From positions 496,001 to 560,000 of the forward strand of contig JADZCR010000006.1 of the NCBI GenBank assembly GCA_020851465.1: a DNA stretch of 64,000 nucleotides, read 5' to 3'. Positions 49,638-58,159 of this stretch are shown piece by piece. The translations under genes and the position numbers were made by a program. Each line of letters begins with the position of its first letter. Position 1 is the first letter of the stretch. Origin of the DNA: Phycisphaeraceae bacterium. GTDB lineage: Bacteria; Planctomycetota; Phycisphaerae; Phycisphaerales; Phycisphaeraceae. The notes beneath the pieces are model-generated. The model made no database searches and was not told the DNA's origin. It worked only from the letters and a program-made list of their open reading frames with translations.

Positions 49638-50140
49638 GAGGGTTGTCCCTCAAATTTTCTCAGGTCATCGCGAAGTCGAGCTGCTAATTCATAGTCTTCA
49701 GCCGCGACTGCTTCCGCCAGCCGCTTACGCATCAGTAAAAGATCGTTTTGTCGCTGCTCTCCCGGCCCGGCACGCCGTGGCACTTTACCAATATGGTGCG
49801 TTGCCCCCTCATGTGCACGCTCGATTAAAGGTGAGAGCACCGCATCAAAAGCGGTATAGCATTGTGGGCAACCCAGCAAGCCATGCTCCCGGAACTTTGC
49901 GAATGTCATTCCGCAGTTGTCGCAGACGATCTCAGTCTGCGTCGTCATCCCGCTGTGTTTTTTCACGAAATTGGTCAATAGTTCATTGATCGGGGTGTGC
50001 GAGGTGAAGGATTTAACCACGCCTTGTTCTGCTGCGTGGTCTTCGCAAAGGTGCTTTTCGACCTTCTGACCTTTGATAATCGATACCTCGTGATGCACTG
50101 CATCTTTGGCGCAAAGGTCACATTTACGTTTGAGGCCCAT
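49634..50140 (-). CDS. mcsA: McsA-like zinc-finger activator of the arginine kinase
   Basis: McsA binds zinc and activates McsB. The 168-aa product has CDLC near the N-terminus, CDNC and CPQC in the middle (paired zinc-finger Cys), and a C-terminal UvrB/UvrC-like helix pair (LLMRKRLAEAVAAEDYELAARLRDDLR). It overlaps mcsB by 4 bp, which supports a joint role. The gene has an upstream gap of about 110 bp. Confidence 0.9.
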   Translation of the reverse strand: MGLKRKCDLCAKDAVHHEVSIIKGQKVEKHLCEDHAAEQGVVKSFTSHTPINELLTNFVKKHSGMTTQTEIVCDNCGMTFAKFREHGLLGCPQCYTAFDAVLSPLIERAHEGATHHIGKVPRRAGPGEQRQNDLLLMRKRLAEAVAAEDYELAARLRDDLRKFEGQPS

Positions 50141-50252
50141 GTCGCTTTAATTTTAGGAAGGCGGAATACACCGTTCAATCCACCGATAACTATTGTATCG
50201 GCCAGGAATACTCAAATCTTGGATATAGACAGATGACACTATGGGCTACTTT

Positions 50253-51068
50253 TCATGTTTCCTCTGACGCCATCATCCGGCCGCTTGGGATGAATGAGGT
50301 TATTCCCCGTTTTGACGTTTTCACAAAAGCGATCAGTTCCTGCCCCATGGAGTCACAAGTCACCGTGGGATTGGCTTCCAGCACTTCAATCGCACGAGGG
50401 AGAGGTAATCGCTGGCGGTAAAGGACCGTAAAGGCTTCACGTAAGGCAGCAATATTGTCACGCAGTCCGGCACGGCGGAGTCCCACCAGATTCAATCCTG
50501 CCACAGCCCGTGAAGTAATGACCAAGCAGAAGGGTGGAAGATCCTGTACAAGTACTGCCCCACCGCCGAGCATTGACATCCGACCTAATCGGCAGAATTG
50601 GTGAACCCCTGCCCCTCCGCCGAGAATGACACGATCTTCTATTGTCACATGCCCTGCCAGCAAGGCTCCATTTGCCAGAGTGCAATCATTTCCTACCACG
50701 ACATCATGGCCTGCATGGCTGTTAACCATAAACATGTTGCGGTGACCAATCGTCGTCGGTTTAGTGCCCGTAGCACGATGAACAGTTACCCCTTCGCGAA
50801 ATAGATTAGCATCCCCGATCACCGTGCCTGCGCCGGCTGTTTCAAGATTAAACTTCCAGTCCTGTGGTTCATACCCCAGTGAGACGTTGGGATAAAGAAC
50901 ATTCCTCTCTCCAAGAATGAGCGGCCCTTTTAAAGATACACGTTCGAGCAATCGCGTGCCCTTGCCGATTTGTACAGCACCGCGCACCATACACCACGGT
51001 CCAATTTCGACATCTTCAGCCAACTTGGCTTGCGGATCCACAATGCTGCTGGGGTGAATCTTTGGCAT
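50253..51068 (-). CDS. lpxA: UDP-N-acetylglucosamine O-acyltransferase
   Basis: LpxA transfers the first acyl chain in lipid A synthesis. From ATG 51068 (start MPKIHPSSIVDP) the 271-aa protein has the left-handed beta-helix hexapeptide repeats (AKLAEDVEIGPWCMVRG) and the active-site His in NSHAGHDVVVGNDC, then a helical C-terminus with LRRAGLRDNIAALREAF. An upstream frame would add 49 residues with no similarity. It implies an outer membrane with lipopolysaccharide or lipid A. No fabZ or lpxD lies beside it. Confidence 0.92.
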   Translation of the reverse strand: MPKIHPSSIVDPQAKLAEDVEIGPWCMVRGAVQIGKGTRLLERVSLKGPLILGERNVLYPNVSLGYEPQDWKFNLETAGAGTVIGDANLFREGVTVHRATGTKPTTIGHRNMFMVNSHAGHDVVVGNDCTLANGALLAGHVTIEDRVILGGGAGVHQFCRLGRMSMLGGGAVLVQDLPPFCLVITSRAVAGLNLVGLRRAGLRDNIAALREAFTVLYRQRLPLPRAIEVLEANPTVTCDSMGQELIAFVKTSKRGITSFIPSGRMMASEET

Positions 51069-51253
51069 CGTTGGGTATGTGGGATAAAGCAGATGGCAGG
51101 TGGAGGATATTAGCAGAATGGTTGCGGACTCGGCGATGCTTCCTCCTGTTGTTGCAACATCTCCGAGCAAATACGGATGGGGGATAGATAAAGTGTTAAG
51201 CAGTTGACTTAACAAAAGCCTCTGAGAAACAGAGCTTTTACGGGAAATTCCAA

Positions 51254-51327
51254 TGTGCCCGGAAGGAGTCGAACCTTCAACCTGCGGATCCGTAGTCCGC
51301 CGCTCTATCCAATTGAGCTACGGGCAC
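51254..51327 (-). tRNA. tRNA-Arg (ACG)
   Basis: A full 74-nt cloverleaf reads on the minus strand. The acceptor stem is GTGCCCG/CGGGCAC, with U8-A9 and a D arm from GCTC to GAGC. The anticodon stem GCGGA/TCCGC has loop CTACGGA (anticodon ACG), and the T arm GAAGG/CCTTC has the loop TTCGACT. The discriminator base is A, and CCA is not encoded. The A at position 34 is normally turned into inosine, so it would read CGU, CGC and CGA codons. Confidence 0.95.
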
Positions 51328-51352
51328 AATGCTGATAACTCAGCGGGGCAAA

Positions 51353-51381
51353 ATAGTAGCCCCCACGGTACCGCGTCGCAA
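51353..51381 (-). promoter_or_regulatory. tRNA-Arg promoter, TTGCGA-17-TACTAT
   Basis: On the minus strand TTGCGA (51381-51376) and TACTAT (51358-51353) have a 17-bp gap, 25 bp before the tRNA. On the plus strand, GTGACA (51382-51387) and TACAAT (51403-51408), 15 bp apart, may serve psd. A TCGTGG/CCACGA dyad (51392-51397 with 51409-51414) straddles that -10. Confidence 0.5.
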
Positions 51382-51479
51382 GTGACACAGTTCGTGGGTG
51401 ATTACAATCCACGACACAAGTAAATGCGGTAGTGACTCGACTTGTCATTGAGTCCGAAAATTACACGGATGTGTCAACA

Positions 51480-52193
51480 ATGAAGCTTACTCTTTACGGA
51501 CGACGAGAATGGATTACGATCATTTTACTTAGCGCAATCATTTCTGGCCTTGGTGTCTGGTTTCGTTGGTGGTGGCTCAGTGGCGTATCTGTTATCTTTG
51601 CATTTGTACTGCTCAGCTTCTTTCGCGATCCTAACCGCCGGATACCGACACAGAAAGGAATCATGGTCAGCCCCGCTGATGGAAAGATCAGTTCCATCCA
51701 CCACCTTGACCACTTTGAGCCACTCTCAGGACCGGCCACATGTATTCGTATTTTTCTCAGCGTGGCTGATGTACATGTAAATCGTGCCCCCTGCCACGGA
51801 CAGGTAGCCTCGATCTCGCCCAAACCTGGCCTATACCTCAACGCCCTCAATCCCAAAAGTGCGGAAGTTAACGAGTCCAATCTCTTAGTACTCGTCCATC
51901 CGATTAAGCGCACTCCCATCGCCGCGGTCCGTCAGGTTTCCGGCCTTATTGCCAGAACTATCGTATGTGGCGTGAACGTGGGTGATACGCTCCAGCGCGG
52001 CCAACGATTTGGCATGATCAAGTTCGGATCAACAACCGAGCTTTATATTCCTGATGCTGCCCGCCCGGAAGTCTCGGTACGACAAGGCCAGATGGTTAAA
52101 GGCGGAGAATCAATTTTAGCACAAGTAAATCCAAGTCTTTTCCCAGAGCCTTCAGGGACCACTGCTATAACCATAGATCATGCTGCGGTCTAG
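51480..52193 (+). CDS. psd: Phosphatidylserine decarboxylase (short form)
   Basis: Psd turns phosphatidylserine into phosphatidylethanolamine. The protein has a membrane segment at residues about 12-47, then MVSPADGKI, VHVNRAPCHG (catalytic His), and RFGMIKFGSTTELYIP. The GST here is where the chain cleaves itself to make the pyruvoyl group, leaving a small C-terminal alpha chain. Two starts are possible: GTG 51432 and ATG 51480. The latter begins MKLTLYGRREW, as in the family. The start of psd would be in the range of the promoter given with the tRNA. pssA is not adjacent. Confidence 0.9.
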   Translation: MKLTLYGRREWITIILLSAIISGLGVWFRWWWLSGVSVIFAFVLLSFFRDPNRRIPTQKGIMVSPADGKISSIHHLDHFEPLSGPATCIRIFLSVADVHVNRAPCHGQVASISPKPGLYLNALNPKSAEVNESNLLVLVHPIKRTPIAAVRQVSGLIARTIVCGVNVGDTLQRGQRFGMIKFGSTTELYIPDAARPEVSVRQGQMVKGGESILAQVNPSLFPEPSGTTAITIDHAAV

Positions 52194-52207
52194 AACCGTT
52201 CCGCAGC
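52182..52207 (+). repeat. Inverted repeat over the psd stop codon
   Basis: GCTGCGG (52182-52188) and CCGCAGC (52201-52207) are exact inverses. The psd stop codon lies in the 12-base loop. A competing stem of AACCG and CGGTT overlaps it. The following bases are only weakly T-rich, so this is a poor terminator. Confidence 0.3.
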
Positions 52208-52257
52208 GGTTTACCCTACTTGTCCGATCCCGCAAGATCACCTACTGCTTATTACTT

Positions 52258-53859
52258 TTACTTGAGTAGTTGCACGACTTGTCGATATTGGTTGCGAAAA
52301 TATTGAGTCCATCTCAATCTGGCAACAAGCAGACGATCCTTGTTTCTCTCGCCTCGATATTGGTCTTCGTAAGACTTCATGAAGGTAGTCAAAATATTGA
52401 CGGCCTCGTCATGACGTGGATGCGATTGGTCGGACATCACCACGAACCAATTTAACGCGAGGTCTTCGTCAGGCCATGTCAGTGTCAATTCCTCGGGCAT
52501 TGCGTAGAAAGCCTTCTCCGCCTCCGCCCGATTTGGATGTGTGGGATGCGTGAGCAAGGCTACCCACGCAGCTTTAAGGTCATCCTGTACATCAATGGCC
52601 ATTGCCTGTGTAATCGGAGCGACTGTACGGTAGAAGTCTGGCATGCCAGGCGGTAGTTCCTTCGCGAGCTCGTAAGGTTTGATCTGGTCTGCCCAAAGCT
52701 TCATCTCTGCATCGTTGTACATATCACGTCGGATCGGTTGGCGTCGCAAGGCAAACTTCTCCGGGCCTCCAGGAGTTCCGACGCGACGCTGCCAGAGTGC
52801 TTGAGCTTCGGGGGAAATAAGCCATGCAATGAACTCCAGTGCCAACTCACGATGCGGCGCGCCTCGCAACAAAGTAATCGGATCCGGAGTGATGGCACTC
52901 ATAAACAGCGGATCGACGTATCCCACTCGGTCGCCGCCTATGGCACCCGCTTGAAAACGTCCGTAAAAATCAATGGACATTCCCATGGCCGCTTCACCGG
53001 CAGAGATATCAACCGGCACTTTGGTCGCACTGGAAGTGAAGTACCTGGCGTTTCCAAACATCTGTCGTAGTGTTAACCAGCCTTCGGTCCAGCCAAGTCG
53101 GCGAAGAATTGCGTTATACGCCGCCGCCGTTGATCCCGAATGCGAAGGGTCTGCCAACGCCACCCAGCCCTCAAGCTCAGGTGTCGCAAGATCAGCCCAA
53201 GTACGCGGCTCGGAGGTGTGGTACATCCGAAGCAGATCGCGATTAAAGACAATCCCGAAACTCGAAAGTACGATCCCCACCCATTTTTTTTCTGGATGGT
53301 AAAGCGGAATGTCAGCGATCCTCGGTTGTGGGAAAGCTTTTTCAAATAGATCAGGAGACAAATCAATCGTGTCACTGATCTCTATTTTTTCAAATTGATC
53401 ACCGCGCTTAATGACAGTTCCTGCAGCAAGGATGTTGTGTTCTACATCACCGCCACCAAAAAACAGATCTTTGCCGATACCCTTTTGTCCGTTGCGAGCT
53501 GCGTTTTCAAACTCGGTAATGACTTGTTTGCGTAGATCACTCGTTCCACCGGAACTGCGCCAGTCAAAAATAATTTCCGCTTTATTTTGAGCACGACGCC
53601 ATCGATTGAAACTACGAGCGATTTCATAACGGATTTGCTCGTTGTGAGGCGAGAGCAGGATCAAACGGAGGTCGTCACTATCACTTGATAAGGGTGTCTC
53701 AGCCGAACTGTCATCGCTTGCCTCTGGATGGAGAAGAAACGGTACTCCGATGATGACCGCCAGCAGGGAGACAATGAAGATACGGGGGAGCCAGTCTTTC
53801 ACGCTGACCTCGTAGGATTTGTAAAGGATACCCGCATGACGGCTGTTCCCTCGCTCCAA
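52258..53859 (-). CDS. Membrane-anchored ABC-type solute-binding protein
   Basis: The first 45 residues hold one hydrophobic segment (LPRIFIVSLLAVIIGVPFLL), which anchors or signals export. Residues about 60-400 look like a type-2 periplasmic binding protein of the iron(III)/thiamine/spermidine class: LILLSPHNEQIRYEIARSF, DLFFGGGDVEHNILA, WVGIVLSSFGIVFNRDLL, WADLATPELEGWVALADPSHSGSTAAAYNAIL. A helical C-terminal extension of about 130 residues is added. A GTG at 53802, directly before KDWLPRIF, is another possible start. No permease or ATPase gene is adjacent, so the ligand and partner are unknown. Confidence 0.75.
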   Translation of the reverse strand: MERGNSRHAGILYKSYEVSVKDWLPRIFIVSLLAVIIGVPFLLHPEASDDSSAETPLSSDSDDLRLILLSPHNEQIRYEIARSFNRWRRAQNKAEIIFDWRSSGGTSDLRKQVITEFENAARNGQKGIGKDLFFGGGDVEHNILAAGTVIKRGDQFEKIEISDTIDLSPDLFEKAFPQPRIADIPLYHPEKKWVGIVLSSFGIVFNRDLLRMYHTSEPRTWADLATPELEGWVALADPSHSGSTAAAYNAILRRLGWTEGWLTLRQMFGNARYFTSSATKVPVDISAGEAAMGMSIDFYGRFQAGAIGGDRVGYVDPLFMSAITPDPITLLRGAPHRELALEFIAWLISPEAQALWQRRVGTPGGPEKFALRRQPIRRDMYNDAEMKLWADQIKPYELAKELPPGMPDFYRTVAPITQAMAIDVQDDLKAAWVALLTHPTHPNRAEAEKAFYAMPEELTLTWPDEDLALNWFVVMSDQSHPRHDEAVNILTTFMKSYEDQYRGERNKDRLLVARLRWTQYFRNQYRQVVQLLK

Positions 53860-53875
53860 ACGAGAGTGAGTCCTT

Positions 53876-55030
53876 TCATCTTCGACTTGTCGACAACCAT
53901 TGCATCGTCACGTGATATGCGGCCTGCTCGACCAATTCGGGGGCGCGACGCATAGATTGCTCAACCGTTAATCCTTTGCCTATTACGTAAACTTCCGAAA
54001 GCCCAGCATGACGGGCCTGATCAGCGGTGATATTCATACTGCCGACCAAGGCGATGGTCCGCACGTCCGCTTCTTGCGCAGCCTGCGCCACTGCCGTGCA
54101 AGCTTTGCCTGAAAAAGATTGTTCATCGAGCGTCCCTTCTCCGGTAAGACAGAGGTCACAACCCCTCACCCTCTCACGGAAATGAACCGCTGTGAGAATA
54201 AGCTCCGCTCCCGACTGGAGTCTGGCACCTAGAAATGCGACGAGACCTCCACCCAGCCCTCCCGCTGCTCCTGCACCTGGCATTGCTTCCACCTCTTTAC
54301 CGAGTTCTTTACGCCAAAGCATCGCCAGATGAGTTAGGCCGCGATCCAGTGCTACTACCTGATCCGGGGTTGCTCCCTTTTGCGATCCGTATATCGCGGA
54401 TGCTCCATCTAGCCCAGTGAGTGGGTTGCGTACATCACATGCCACGATGATTTCCATTTCACGTATGCAGCGGGCGACCTGCGACGTGTCTATTCCTGCG
54501 ATATCACAAAGCATACCGCCTGTGATGGGTAATGTGATCGCACTGCCAGCGTGAGTCACAAAGCGAACACCCAGTGCCTGCGCTGCTCCGCACCCGCCGT
54601 CATTGGTCGCACTACCGCCGATCCCGACGATAATCTTTTTCGCGCCTCGTTCGGCTGCAGCAAGGATAAGCTCACCAGTGCCGTAGGTGCTGGTTTTCGT
54701 AGGATCACGTTCCGCAGCCGGAACCAGAACCAGCCCTGAAGCTGCAGCCATCTCAATGACAACGACATTCATCCCACCGCCGAGCACACCCCATGTTGCC
54801 ATAACGGTTCGTCTGAAGGGCGGATGTGGCTGAGATACATAGGTTTGTATTCGTTCTCCCTGGGTTGCGGAGATCAGAGCATCAACGGTGCCTTCACCGC
54901 CATCCGCAATAGGACACTCATCGATTTGTGCAGTCGCAACTGCGCGTCTTACTCCTCGCGCCATTGCCTTGGCTGCGTTTGACGCGGTAAGTGAACCCTT
55001 GAATTTATCCGGTGCGATGAGAACCTTCAT
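53876..55030 (-). CDS. glxK: Glycerate 2-kinase
   Basis: The enzyme phosphorylates glycerate on the way to 2- or 3-phosphoglycerate. MKVLIAPDKFKGSLTA opens the GarK/GlxK family, DGGEGTVDAL and GIGGSATNDGGCGAAQALG are the substrate loops, and CLTGEGTLDEQSFSGKA is the C-terminal signature. The ATG at 55030 gives 384 aa; the frame starts earlier, but the extra 26 residues do not fit. It lies 17 bp before the binding protein gene, in the same direction, so the two may be co-transcribed. Confidence 0.93.
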   Translation of the reverse strand: MKVLIAPDKFKGSLTASNAAKAMARGVRRAVATAQIDECPIADGGEGTVDALISATQGERIQTYVSQPHPPFRRTVMATWGVLGGGMNVVVIEMAAASGLVLVPAAERDPTKTSTYGTGELILAAAERGAKKIIVGIGGSATNDGGCGAAQALGVRFVTHAGSAITLPITGGMLCDIAGIDTSQVARCIREMEIIVACDVRNPLTGLDGASAIYGSQKGATPDQVVALDRGLTHLAMLWRKELGKEVEAMPGAGAAGGLGGGLVAFLGARLQSGAELILTAVHFRERVRGCDLCLTGEGTLDEQSFSGKACTAVAQAAQEADVRTIALVGSMNITADQARHAGLSEVYVIGKGLTVEQSMRRAPELVEQAAYHVTMQWLSTSRR

Positions 55031-55175
55031 ACGTCTGAAATTGTCGATCACAGCAGGCTCTTTGGAAAGGACGTGATGCCCTCCATGGGCGATTGGAAGA
55101 TTTGCCATCGACCGTCTTCCATCACACCGAGCTACTTTTGCCTATACTTCCCGCCTTTGCTCACGGGAGACCGCT

Positions 55176-55847
55176 GTGCGTCGCGCCAGTAAAACGATCG
55201 TAGATATTCCTTACACATCCCAATTCACTGTGAATGGCCGCGGCGATCATCCGTCGTGGGAAAAGGCCGAGGCTATTCCAATGCCCTGCCGTCAGGAGTT
55301 GCAGGATGCCGCTGACTACAAGACATGGTTTAAGGCTCTATGGTCCCCGATGGGTGTTTATTTTCTGATTGACTGTGCGGACCAACTGCTCACCTGTACC
55401 GGTCTTCCTGATAACGGAAATCTTTGGGTCGAAGATGTGGCTGAGGTATTCATCTGGCCAGATGAAACTGTCTCGACGTATTTTGAATATTGCATCAGTC
55501 CGATGGGCAACGAGATTCCCATTTTGTGTCCAGATATTGACGGCGAACACATTCCCTGGTTGCCGTGGAATTATCAAGGCCGACGCCGGGTACAAAAGGC
55601 GGTCACCGTCCGCGGCGGCGAACAGAAGCCCGGTGCTAAAGTTACGGGCTGGACCTCAGAGTTTTTTATCCCTTACCACCTTCTCGCACCGCTTCGTAAC
55701 GCTCGTGCTGAGGTCGGCATGACATGGCGTGCTAATGTCTATCGTATTGATTACGACGGAACCATGATCCGCTATTTCGCGTGGAAGCACGTCGGTCAAA
55801 GTTTTCATAAATACATGAACTTCCCGACACTGCGATTTTGCAAGTGA
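55176..55847 (+). CDS. CBM9-like sugar-binding domain protein
   Basis: The 223-aa protein has the CBM9/DOMON-like beta-sandwich pattern: FTVNGRGDHPSWEKAEAIPM, then KALWSPMGVYFLIDCAD, NLWVEDVAEVFIWPDE, and WTSEFFIPYHLLAPL. Such modules bind the ends of carbohydrate chains or serve as cytochrome-like folds. No catalytic domain and no signal peptide are seen, so it would act inside the cell or need a partner. The start is GTG 55176 with GGGAGA upstream. It is divergent from glxK. Confidence 0.7.
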   Translation: MRRASKTIVDIPYTSQFTVNGRGDHPSWEKAEAIPMPCRQELQDAADYKTWFKALWSPMGVYFLIDCADQLLTCTGLPDNGNLWVEDVAEVFIWPDETVSTYFEYCISPMGNEIPILCPDIDGEHIPWLPWNYQGRRRVQKAVTVRGGEQKPGAKVTGWTSEFFIPYHLLAPLRNARAEVGMTWRANVYRIDYDGTMIRYFAWKHVGQSFHKYMNFPTLRFCK

Positions 55848-55935
55848 AGCGAAACGATTGAATCTGCCTTACAAGAAAAATCAGAGCCCCTCGCCTACCT
55901 ATCCCAAGCGTGAAATACTATTCACTCTTATCTCT

Positions 55936-55963
55936 TTGCATACACTGGTGGGTCTGAGATAAT
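55936..55963 (+). promoter_or_regulatory. Promoter of the 56-kb PhyH gene, TTGCAT-16-GATAAT
   Basis: TTGCAT (55936-55941) and GATAAT (55958-55963) are spaced by 16 bp. Transcription would start near 55970, about 65 nt before the ATG. The 16-bp gap is the same as for the ribosomal promoters in this window. Confidence 0.5.
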
Positions 55964-56033
55964 GCGCAACCGTCGGGTCTTAACACGGCTAAACCCAAGT
56001 TTTGCTTCCACCATCCAAAGCGAGTGACCACTC

Positions 56034-56885
56034 ATGACATTTGCCGTTGATCAATCGATGCATTGGGCTGACCATTACGTTGAATATGGGTTTGCGGTAA
56101 TCAAGGGTGTGGTTGGCCCTGAATTCATCGATCCAGCTTTAGCAGAAGTTTGTCGGTTGCTAGATCACGAAAACCTGCCTCTAAAGCAATGGACCAAGGA
56201 AAACACCCCGACACGCTCACCAGTACCGATTTCAGAATTCAAGGTATGTAACGCTATTTACGATCAGCCGGGTATTCGTAGAATCATTGACACAATGTTC
56301 GGCTCGCCGGATCAATGGAACGGCCAGCGTGCGTGGCAACTTTTTGTTACGCCCTACGACACGGATACGAAGGCAGAACTCTCCAAAGGCGGTCATATTG
56401 ATTTTGTAGAAACTCCGATCCCAACTTTTGGCAGCGGGTTTATGTTCCAGGTTTCCTTGGTGAAATCTGAGCCGTTCAGCGGCAATATCACTATCCTTCC
56501 GGGTACTCATAAGCTGGTACAAATGGAACTGGCCAAGCATCCGGAGATTTTTTTCCCCAGCAATCCGTTCTTTAACAACATTTTTGACGTCGAACCATTT
56601 GAGTTCGTCGCCGAGCCAGGAGATGTCCTTCTTTTTCACCATCTGGTTGGACACTCAGGTAACAACAACCATGCTACCAATCGCTCACCACGAATCACAC
56701 TCCACTGCCAGGGGTTGCGGAAAGAGTGGATGAAGGAAATCGATCCCTCTGCAAAAGGACTGAGTCCGTGGCAGCGAAGCTTAGCATTTACAGGCGGTCC
56801 TCATAGGCTCAAGCGAGATGAGGAGCAATGGATAATGGAATATCAAAAGACGCGTAAGACCAAGCCGAAGGTCGCAGCCTACTGA
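56034..56885 (+). CDS. PhyH-family Fe(II)/2-oxoglutarate dioxygenase
   Basis: The 283-aa protein has GGHIDF (His121, Asp123) and GHSGN (His207) as iron ligands and Arg220 in SPRITLH for 2-oxoglutarate. LPGTHKLVQ is the usual turn. It is a full-length paralogue of the left-edge gene: both share EYGFA or YGFA near the start, LPLKQW/LPLNQW, and the ending GLSPWQRSLA. It starts with ATG 56034 after its own promoter. The subfamily is not tied to a known substrate as far as I can tell. Confidence 0.87.
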   Translation: MTFAVDQSMHWADHYVEYGFAVIKGVVGPEFIDPALAEVCRLLDHENLPLKQWTKENTPTRSPVPISEFKVCNAIYDQPGIRRIIDTMFGSPDQWNGQRAWQLFVTPYDTDTKAELSKGGHIDFVETPIPTFGSGFMFQVSLVKSEPFSGNITILPGTHKLVQMELAKHPEIFFPSNPFFNNIFDVEPFEFVAEPGDVLLFHHLVGHSGNNNHATNRSPRITLHCQGLRKEWMKEIDPSAKGLSPWQRSLAFTGGPHRLKRDEEQWIMEYQKTRKTKPKVAAY

Positions 56886-57014
56886 TCGACGATGCTCTTT
56901 GGTGATGATCGCTCTATGTCACAGTCGATAAGCCTTGCCGTCACTTCGAAAGATATTCTGGCAGGTCTTATCTGAGATCAGAGAAATACGCGGACCTGTG
57001 AAATAGGATATTTC

Positions 57015-58097
57015 ATGGCTTCTGCGGTCGAGGCACGATGGTGGCATGTCGATAGCCGGACACCCGGCAAGGTTATCTGCACGTTGTGTCCACGCGAGTG
57101 CCATATTCCTGAACATAGCCGAGGGTTTTGCTTTGTTCGCGCTAATGAGGGCGGGAAACTCGTCCTCACGACCTATGGCCGAAGCACGGGATTCTGTATC
57201 GATCCCATCGAGAAAAAGCCACTCAACCACTTCCTTCCCGGTACACCGGTACTAAGTTTTGGCACCGCAGGTTGTAATCTGGGCTGCAAGTTCTGTCAGA
57301 ATTGGGATATTTCCAAGAGCCGTGAGATCGACCGGCTCAGCGAGATTGCGTCACCGGATGCCATCGTTGAAGTCGCAGTACAGACAGGTTGCCGCTCCAT
57401 CGCATTTACCTACAACGATCCCGTGATTTGGACGGAATATGCCATCGATGTAGCCAGAGTTGCCCATGAACGAGGTATCAAAACCGTAGCAGTTACAGCC
57501 GGCTACATCAGCCCGGTAGCCAGACGGGAGTTTTTTCAGCATATGGATGCCGCAAACGTGGACCTCAAGGGGTTCACCGAAGCCTTCTATCGCAGGAATT
57601 GTCAAACACAGCTTGCGCCGGTTCTCGACACAATCAAGTATCTCTCTTGCGAAACAGAGGTTTGGCAAGAACTGACAAACCTGATAATCCCCGGTGAAAA
57701 TGATTCCGTGGATGAAACCAAACAGATGTGCGATTGGATTGTGAGCAACCTTGGACAAAATGTGCCGATCCACTTCACCGCATTTCATCCTGATTTCAAA
57801 ATGCGTGACAAAGTGAATACGCCGCACGAGACACTGATCAGAGCACATGAGATAGCCTTGGCTGCTGGAATACGCTACGCCTATTGCGGAAATGTGAGGA
57901 ACGTAATGCGTGGCAGTACCTATTGTCACGGGTGCGGCTGCCAACTCATCGAACGAGATTGGTATGAAATCGGTCGTTTTAGTTTGTCAAACAATCGTTG
58001 CATGCGATGCGGCACGACCATACCGGGGGTTTTTGAGAACCATGCTGGAACGTGGGGACGCAAACGTCAGCCAGTACGGATTCCCGACATCCCATAA
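57015..58097 (+). CDS. amrS: AmmeMemoRadiSam system radical SAM enzyme
   Basis: The 360-aa protein has the radical SAM Cys motif CNLGCKFC (Cys87, Cys91, Cys94), typical spacing C-x3-C-x2-C. CTLCPRECHIPEHSRGFC near the N-terminus (Cys22, 25, 29, 39) and CHGCGC/CMRCG at the C-terminus are likely zinc or cluster sites. SIAFTYNDPVIWTEY and DLKGFTEAFYRR match the PflA-like AmrS family. It is followed by the Memo-like amrB, so the pair is that of the AmmeMemoRadiSam set, whose reaction is unknown. amrA is missing here. Confidence 0.88.
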   Translation: MASAVEARWWHVDSRTPGKVICTLCPRECHIPEHSRGFCFVRANEGGKLVLTTYGRSTGFCIDPIEKKPLNHFLPGTPVLSFGTAGCNLGCKFCQNWDISKSREIDRLSEIASPDAIVEVAVQTGCRSIAFTYNDPVIWTEYAIDVARVAHERGIKTVAVTAGYISPVARREFFQHMDAANVDLKGFTEAFYRRNCQTQLAPVLDTIKYLSCETEVWQELTNLIIPGENDSVDETKQMCDWIVSNLGQNVPIHFTAFHPDFKMRDKVNTPHETLIRAHEIALAAGIRYAYCGNVRNVMRGSTYCHGCGCQLIERDWYEIGRFSLSNNRCMRCGTTIPGVFENHAGTWGRKRQPVRIPDIP

Positions 58098-58159
58098 AAA
58101 CGGAAGCTCCATCTTTACTGAAACTTCCATCAAAAGTAATCCATTTGCGAGAAGCTTAA

